Assembly: GCA_017453765.1 (NCBI GenBank)
Contig: JAFTEG010000183.1
Span: 1-19,186, forward strand
Origin: Selenomonadaceae bacterium
GTDB lineage: Bacteria > Bacillota > Negativicutes > Selenomonadales > Selenomonadaceae
Direction: 5' to 3'
DNA length: 19,186 nucleotides
Part shown: positions 15,635-19,186 of the stretch, piece by piece
How the letters are laid out: each line of letters starts with the position of its first letter
How positions within the stretch are numbered: position 1 is the first letter of the stretch
Notes under the pieces: generated by a model
The model's input: only the letters and a program-made list of their open reading frames with translations
What the model was told of the DNA's origin: nothing
The model's database searches: none
Translations under genes and position numbers: made by a program

Positions 15635-15726
15635 GGATTAAGGATTAAGGATTAAGAATGTAGAATTTAGAATTAAAATCTAATTTCTCATTGCGCATTG
15701 CGCCTTACGCATTAAATTGCGCATTG
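15618..15726. repeat. GGATTAA heptamer array plus inverted TAATGCG-family block
   Basis: Five exact GGATTAA units (15621-15655) begin inside the HAD gene's last codons. A short TTTAGAA-type fold follows. Then 15689-15726 reads, in reverse complement, as CAATGCGCAATTTAATGCG and then TAAGGCGCAATGCGCAATG. This closely copies the array after rfbA, 11 kb away. Confidence 0.85.
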
Positions 15727-15735
15727 AAAAAGTCT

Positions 15736-15765
15736 TTGACAATTTAGCATTGACTATCATAAAAT
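15736..15765 (+). promoter_or_regulatory. Promoter for murB
   Basis: A perfect TTGACA (15736-15741) and TAAAAT (15760-15765) are 18 bases apart and lie about 47 bases before the murB ATG. Confidence 0.6.
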
Positions 15766-15812
15766 GAAGGAAAAATTTTACAGGTAATTTTGAGGAGTGA
15801 AAGTTTTTATTA

Positions 15813-16733
15813 ATGGATTGGGAGGACGCATTTAAAAATAAACTCGCCGAAATTTTGAAGGGCGAACAATTTATTTTTCACGCGCCGATGAGTGAACAGA
15901 CTACATTTAAGATAGGCGGCGCGGCTGATGTTTTAATTTTTCCTTCAAGCATTGCGGAAGTTGCCGCCGTCATAAAGCTTGCCGACGATTTTAAAATCCC
16001 CTACACGATTCTCGGCAACGGTTCAAATGTCTTGGTTTTGGATAAAGGCATTCGCGGCGCCGTAATTAAGTTCAGCGACAAATTTTTCGGCAAGATTCGC
16101 GTTGAAGGCGAAAAAATTTTTGCGGACGCCGGAGCGCTTTTAAAGGACGTTTCAAAATGTGCGGCAGAAAATTCTTTGAGCGGTCTTGAATTTGCGGTCG
16201 GCATTCCCGGCAGTATCGGCGGCGCGGTTTATATGAACGCGGGTGCTTACGGCGGCGAAATGAAAAATATCGTTGCCAAAGTCACGGCGATTTCAAAAGA
16301 AGGCGAAGTCGTCACCTTAAATGCCGCCGATTTAAATTTGGGTTATCGCCAAAGTATTTTTCAGCAAAACGGTTGCGCTATTTGTGAAGTCGAAATGAAT
16401 TTGGCGCATGGAAATTGCGAAGAAATTAAAAATAATATGGCGGACTTCACGTACAGGCGCGAAAGTAAACAGCCTTTGGAATTTCCCAGCGCCGGAAGTA
16501 CTTTCAAACGTCCCGAAGGATATTTCGCAGGCACGCTGATTGACAAAACCGGTTTGAAAGGTTTAAAGGTCGGCGGGGCAATGGTTTCTGAAAAGCACGC
16601 TGGATTTGTGGTAAATGCGGGTCGTGCTACCGCGCAGGACGTTTTAAATTTGATTGAAGAAGTGCGGCGCCGCGTCATGGAAGTTCACGGCGTCACGCTT
16701 ATGCCTGAAGTCAGAATTATCGGCGAGATGTAG
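15813..16733 (+). CDS. murB: UDP-N-acetylenolpyruvoylglucosamine reductase
   Basis: MurB is the FAD-dependent enzyme that reduces UDP-GlcNAc-enolpyruvate to UDP-MurNAc for peptidoglycan. The 306-residue protein has TTFKIGGAADVLIFP at the start, the FAD-binding LGNGSNVLV at 68-75 and GLEFAVGIPGSIGGAVYMN at 124-142. The active-site arginine is in GYRQSIF (R179), the proton-donor serine in SAGSTFKRP (S229), and the late glutamate in MPEVRI (E299). The compact YRQS region fits the type II enzymes of Firmicutes. The ATG is preceded by GAGGAG, but 15 bases away, a long spacing also seen at ilvD. A good promoter lies just upstream. Confidence 0.96.
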   Translation: MDWEDAFKNKLAEILKGEQFIFHAPMSEQTTFKIGGAADVLIFPSSIAEVAAVIKLADDFKIPYTILGNGSNVLVLDKGIRGAVIKFSDKFFGKIRVEGEKIFADAGALLKDVSKCAAENSLSGLEFAVGIPGSIGGAVYMNAGAYGGEMKNIVAKVTAISKEGEVVTLNAADLNLGYRQSIFQQNGCAICEVEMNLAHGNCEEIKNNMADFTYRRESKQPLEFPSAGSTFKRPEGYFAGTLIDKTGLKGLKVGGAMVSEKHAGFVVNAGRATAQDVLNLIEEVRRRVMEVHGVTLMPEVRIIGEM

Positions 16734-16768
16734 GAGTTAGGGGCTAGGAATTAGGGGCTAAAGATTAG
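16731..16768. repeat. GGAGTTA/GGGGCTA heptamer array at the murB stop codon
   Basis: Units GGAGTTA, GGGGCTA, GGAATTA, GGGGCTA and AAGATTA follow the murB TAG without a break and keep a strict seven-base period. Confidence 0.8.
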
Positions 16769-16802
16769 TCAATGTCAATCCAAAAACAAGGAGGTTTTAA
16801 AA

Positions 16803-17819
16803 ATGGATTTAATGGCTATTGGAAAGGTCGGCTCGTACCTTAAGCAAAAAAATTTAATGTTCGCCGCAAACTACAAAATCAAAACCGGTCAGCGTATCAC
16901 GGATGGTAACGGTAACTTAAGCTTTGCAAAGTCGACAATGTTTGATCAGATTCGTGAGACGTGCAAAAAATCTGCCGAAGAAGTTAAAGCCGCGCGTCTT
17001 CGTACGATTAAGCAAAAGTTGATGAACGGCAAAAAACTTTCCGACGAAGAATTAGGTTTTCTGCGCGTCAATGACAAAGACCTTTACAAAAAGGCGCAAC
17101 ACGCCGAAGATGCACGCGAAGAACTTAAAGCCGAATTGAAAGGCGCTAAAACCAAGCAGGAAGCACGGCAAATTCTTACCCGCGCAATGGTCAAGGCGTC
17201 GGCTGAAGCAAGCGCCGAAATTGCCGCGTGTCAAGGTGCCTCTGCCAATATCAGCGGCGGCTTTTCGGCAGGCGGTTCAATGTCTGCAGGTGCTGAAAAT
17301 ATTTCAATCGGCGGTGACGCGGCTGTAACTTCTGCAAATATTTCTGCAGGTGAAAATATTTCAACCGGCGATATTTCAACCGGTGCTGAAATGTCTGCAG
17401 GTGATACGTCAACTGCCGCCGAGAATGTTTCACCTGCCGCCGAGAATATTTCCGCCGATAATAAATCTGCAACTTCTGAAAATGCGTCAACTGCCGAAAA
17501 TAAATCTTCAAATGCCGCCGAAAAAAATTCCCGCGCAGATTCAAGCTCCAACGCTGAAAGTGATACGCCGGAAAGCATTTTGGAAAAATTTATTATGACG
17601 ATTCGCGCGCTTGAAGATGAGTGGCGTAACTTTACAAATTCCGACGCGTACAAAGATTTGCCGGAAGACTACGAAGGCGAAAAGGTTTACAGAGTTTCGG
17701 CGGTACCTAATCCAAAATTTTTAAACGCGATTTTTGCGTACAGGCAGAATCAAGACACTAAAAATATTTTCAACTCTACGGAAGTGGAATTTTGGAAAAA
17801 TATTACATTGCAGTCATAA
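16803..17819 (+). CDS. Hypothetical protein with Ser/Ala/Asn-rich repeat region
   Basis: I do not recognise this 338-residue protein. The ATG follows AAGGAGG, an excellent ribosome site. Residues 1-140 are basic and helical (GKVGSYLKQKNLMFAANYKI, then long Lys/Glu/Ala stretches) with no signal peptide. Residues about 143-250 are a low-complexity segment of degenerate SAGENIS, STGAEMS and AAENVS units, rich in Ser, Ala, Asn and Glu and lacking aromatic residues. The last 85 residues (ESILEKFIMTIRALEDEW onward) look folded again. It overlaps dprA by 28 bases, so the two form an operon. It could be a structural or linker protein; no enzymatic function is suggested. Confidence 0.75.
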   Translation: MDLMAIGKVGSYLKQKNLMFAANYKIKTGQRITDGNGNLSFAKSTMFDQIRETCKKSAEEVKAARLRTIKQKLMNGKKLSDEELGFLRVNDKDLYKKAQHAEDAREELKAELKGAKTKQEARQILTRAMVKASAEASAEIAACQGASANISGGFSAGGSMSAGAENISIGGDAAVTSANISAGENISTGDISTGAEMSAGDTSTAAENVSPAAENISADNKSATSENASTAENKSSNAAEKNSRADSSSNAESDTPESILEKFIMTIRALEDEWRNFTNSDAYKDLPEDYEGEKVYRVSAVPNPKFLNAIFAYRQNQDTKNIFNSTEVEFWKNITLQS

Positions 17820-18970
17820 GCGCGGCTAAAGGTTTGGGCAGTGCAAGAGTGCGAAAGTTAATTCAGATTTTCGGCAGTGCCAAAGACGTTTGGACGGCGG
17901 AGCAAGGTGACATTGAAAAGGCGGGATTGCCTAAGGACGTGTTAAAATCTTTCTTGGAGTTTCGCAAAAAAAATCCCTATGCCGTCGAAAAATTAATCAC
18001 CTACTGCGCGGCAGAAAAAATTAAAATTTGCAGTATCGTTGATGATGACTACCCGCCGATTTTGAAAGAAATTAAATCGCCGCCCGCCGTGTTTTATTAC
18101 TACGGTACGCTTGAACCTTTCGCAAACAGAATAGGAATGGTCGGTACGCGAGACAACACCGAGTACGGTAAAAAAGTCGCGCAGGAAATTGCAGAGGAAC
18201 TTGCCGCCGCAGGATTTACCATTGTAAGCGGGGCGGCACGCGGAATTGACAGCTATTCGCATAAAGGCGCGATGAAGTACGGCAGGACGGTTGCAGTTTT
18301 AGGTTGCGGCATTGCCTACGCTTTTTCAATGCCTAATGCCAAATTAATTCACGAAATTACGGAAAACGGCGTCGTGATGACTGATTACAAACCGAGTCAA
18401 AGACCCAGCGCAGAAACATTTCCAGCGCGAAACAGAATTATTGCGGGACTTTCGCGCGGCGTCATTGTGGTTGAGGCGGGACATAAAAGCGGCGCGTTGA
18501 TAACGTGCGGTTATGCCGGCGATTATGGTCGTGACGTTTTCGCGGTGCCGGGCAGAGTTGATTCAGATAAAAGCGTAGGCTGTCACGAACTCATAAGGGA
18601 CGGCGTGATTTTGATTAAAAATGCCGCTGACGTGCTGGAATATTACAACGTGCCGCCGAGTAAAATTACCGCTGAAAAAAATGTCGGCGATAATAAAAAT
18701 GTCGGCGATAATAAATTTATCGGCGATATCAAAAATGTCGGCGATGTTAAAAATATCAGCGGCAGAAAAAATATTGATGATGAAATTGCAAAGCTTGAAG
18801 GCGTCGAGAAAAAAGTTTTTGACGCGATACCTTCAGGCGATTTTATTACCGTTGACGAAATTTTAATGGCGGTTGAGGATGTACTGCCCGATGAAATTTC
18901 TTCCGTGCTTTTACAACTTGAATTAAAAAATCTTATTATTAACAAAGATGATGAATATAGCAGAAACTAG
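17792..18970 (+). CDS. dprA: DNA-processing protein DprA
   Basis: DprA binds incoming single-stranded DNA and loads RecA during natural transformation. The 392-residue protein has an N-terminal helical SAM-like region (LGSARVRKLIQIFG) and a Rossmann DNA-binding domain: MVGTRDNTEYG at 116-126, FTIVSGAARGIDSYSHKGA at 142-160, VAVLGCGI, PARNRIIAGLSRGVIVVEAG at 211-230, SGALIT and VFAVPGR. Residues 295-328 form a repetitive Asn/Gly/Asp/Lys linker (KNVGDN units). A winged-helix C-terminus follows (KKVFDAIPSGDFITVDEIL). The start is a TTG inside the preceding gene; no in-frame ATG lies closer. topA follows, the conserved dprA-topA order. Confidence 0.93.
   Translation: MEKYYIAVISAAKGLGSARVRKLIQIFGSAKDVWTAEQGDIEKAGLPKDVLKSFLEFRKKNPYAVEKLITYCAAEKIKICSIVDDDYPPILKEIKSPPAVFYYYGTLEPFANRIGMVGTRDNTEYGKKVAQEIAEELAAAGFTIVSGAARGIDSYSHKGAMKYGRTVAVLGCGIAYAFSMPNAKLIHEITENGVVMTDYKPSQRPSAETFPARNRIIAGLSRGVIVVEAGHKSGALITCGYAGDYGRDVFAVPGRVDSDKSVGCHELIRDGVILIKNAADVLEYYNVPPSKITAEKNVGDNKNVGDNKFIGDIKNVGDVKNISGRKNIDDEIAKLEGVEKKVFDAIPSGDFITVDEILMAVEDVLPDEISSVLLQLELKNLIINKDDEYSRN
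18669..18779. repeat. In-frame 18-bp repeats in the dprA linker
   Basis: Units of the AAAAATGTCGGCGATAAT type recur about six times with an 18-base period and decay toward the 3' end. They encode the KNVGDN-like linker between the Rossmann and winged-helix domains. Confidence 0.75.
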
Positions 18971-19040
18971 GGGTTAGGGACTAGGGGTTAGGGATTAGAA
19001 TTTTTATACTGTTCCCTCTTCCCTAATCCCTGTTCCCTAA
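18968..19040. repeat. CTAGGGG/TTAGGGA heptamer array with inverted partner
   Basis: Alternating CTAGGGG and TTAGGGA units start at the dprA stop codon. After a 12-base AT-rich gap, reverse-complement units (TTCCCTAATCCCTGTTCCCTA) follow. AGGGATTAG at 18990-18998 pairs perfectly with CTAATCCCT at 19023-19031. The fold lies between dprA and topA. Confidence 0.85.
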
Positions 19041-19063
19041 ATTTAAAGGGGATTGTTTTTTTT

Positions 19064-19186
19064 ATGGCAGTTAAAAAATCTTTGAAGTCGCTGATACTTA
19101 CGGACAGCGCCGGCAAAGCACGAACGCTGAAAAAATTTTTGGGTCATTCGCATACCGTACTTTCAACCGAAGGCTTTTTAAAGGAC
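19064..19186 (+). CDS. topA: DNA topoisomerase I, 5' end only
   Basis: The first 41 codons are visible. They read as the start of the Toprim domain of topoisomerase IA: SLILTDSAGKARTLKKFLG, then VLSTEGFLKD at the window edge. Family members normally read VESPAKAKTI here, with a metal-binding Glu. This copy has Asp (TDSAGKA) and lacks the Pro. AAAGGGG lies upstream of the ATG, and the gene follows dprA as is usual. Identity as topA is likely from position and pattern, but the catalytic change means a diverged paralog is possible. Confidence 0.78.
   Translation, partial: MAVKKSLKSLILTDSAGKARTLKKFLGHSHTVLSTEGFLKD

Noticed and set aside
17231..17653. Open minus-strand frame rich in Ser/Ala/Glu
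   Set aside because: It is the mirror of the low-complexity segment of the plus-strand gene, which has a strong ribosome site. Such repeats keep opposite frames open by composition.

Overview
The window looks like an AT-leaning chromosome segment from an anaerobic Firmicutes-type bacterium. A diderm Negativicutes-like host is my best guess. This is inferred from strong GGAGG ribosome sites, a dprA-topA pair, a dTDP-sugar gene, and surface-phosphopolymer genes of TagF/TagD type; no rRNA or tRNA is present to confirm it.

Layout. Bases 1-3459 (minus strand) hold a large RecQ-family helicase with an N-terminal PD-(D/E)XK nuclease-like domain, followed by an overlapping coiled-coil gene that runs off the window. 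A divergent promoter region (3460-3682) with three 23-bp direct repeats separates these from the plus-strand genes. Next come rfbA, a four-helix-bundle (S23/IVP-like) gene flanked by inverted heptamer arrays, pepD and ilvD. A surface-polymer block follows: a Uma2-family gene, a fused GT2-glycerophosphotransferase, tagD, and an asparagine-synthase-like amidotransferase. The 730-bp gap at 13091-13820 holds the wreck of an IspD/TarI-type cytidylyltransferase gene. A structured RNA element resembling a HEARO (IscB omega-RNA) has split its last codons; no IscB gene is present. Two tandem Uma2 genes, a HAD phosphatase, murB, an unknown low-complexity protein, dprA and the start of topA complete the window.

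How the genes fit together. TagD would make CDP-glycerol, which the C-terminal half of the fused glycosyltransferase could use. The TarI-like remnant suggests the locus once also supplied a second CDP-alditol. MurB, RfbA and the polymer genes all serve the cell envelope.

Non-coding structure. Six intergenic spots carry degenerate 7-bp tandem repeats that start at, or just before, a stop codon. Several fold back as long inverted arrays. In three genes the repeat has written the last residues of the protein. A 202-bp MITE-like element with TA flanks lies at 11406-11607, and a related end lies at 13136. The most interesting items are the lone omega-RNA-like element in the pseudogene, the stop-codon heptamer arrays, and the nuclease-RecQ fusion.
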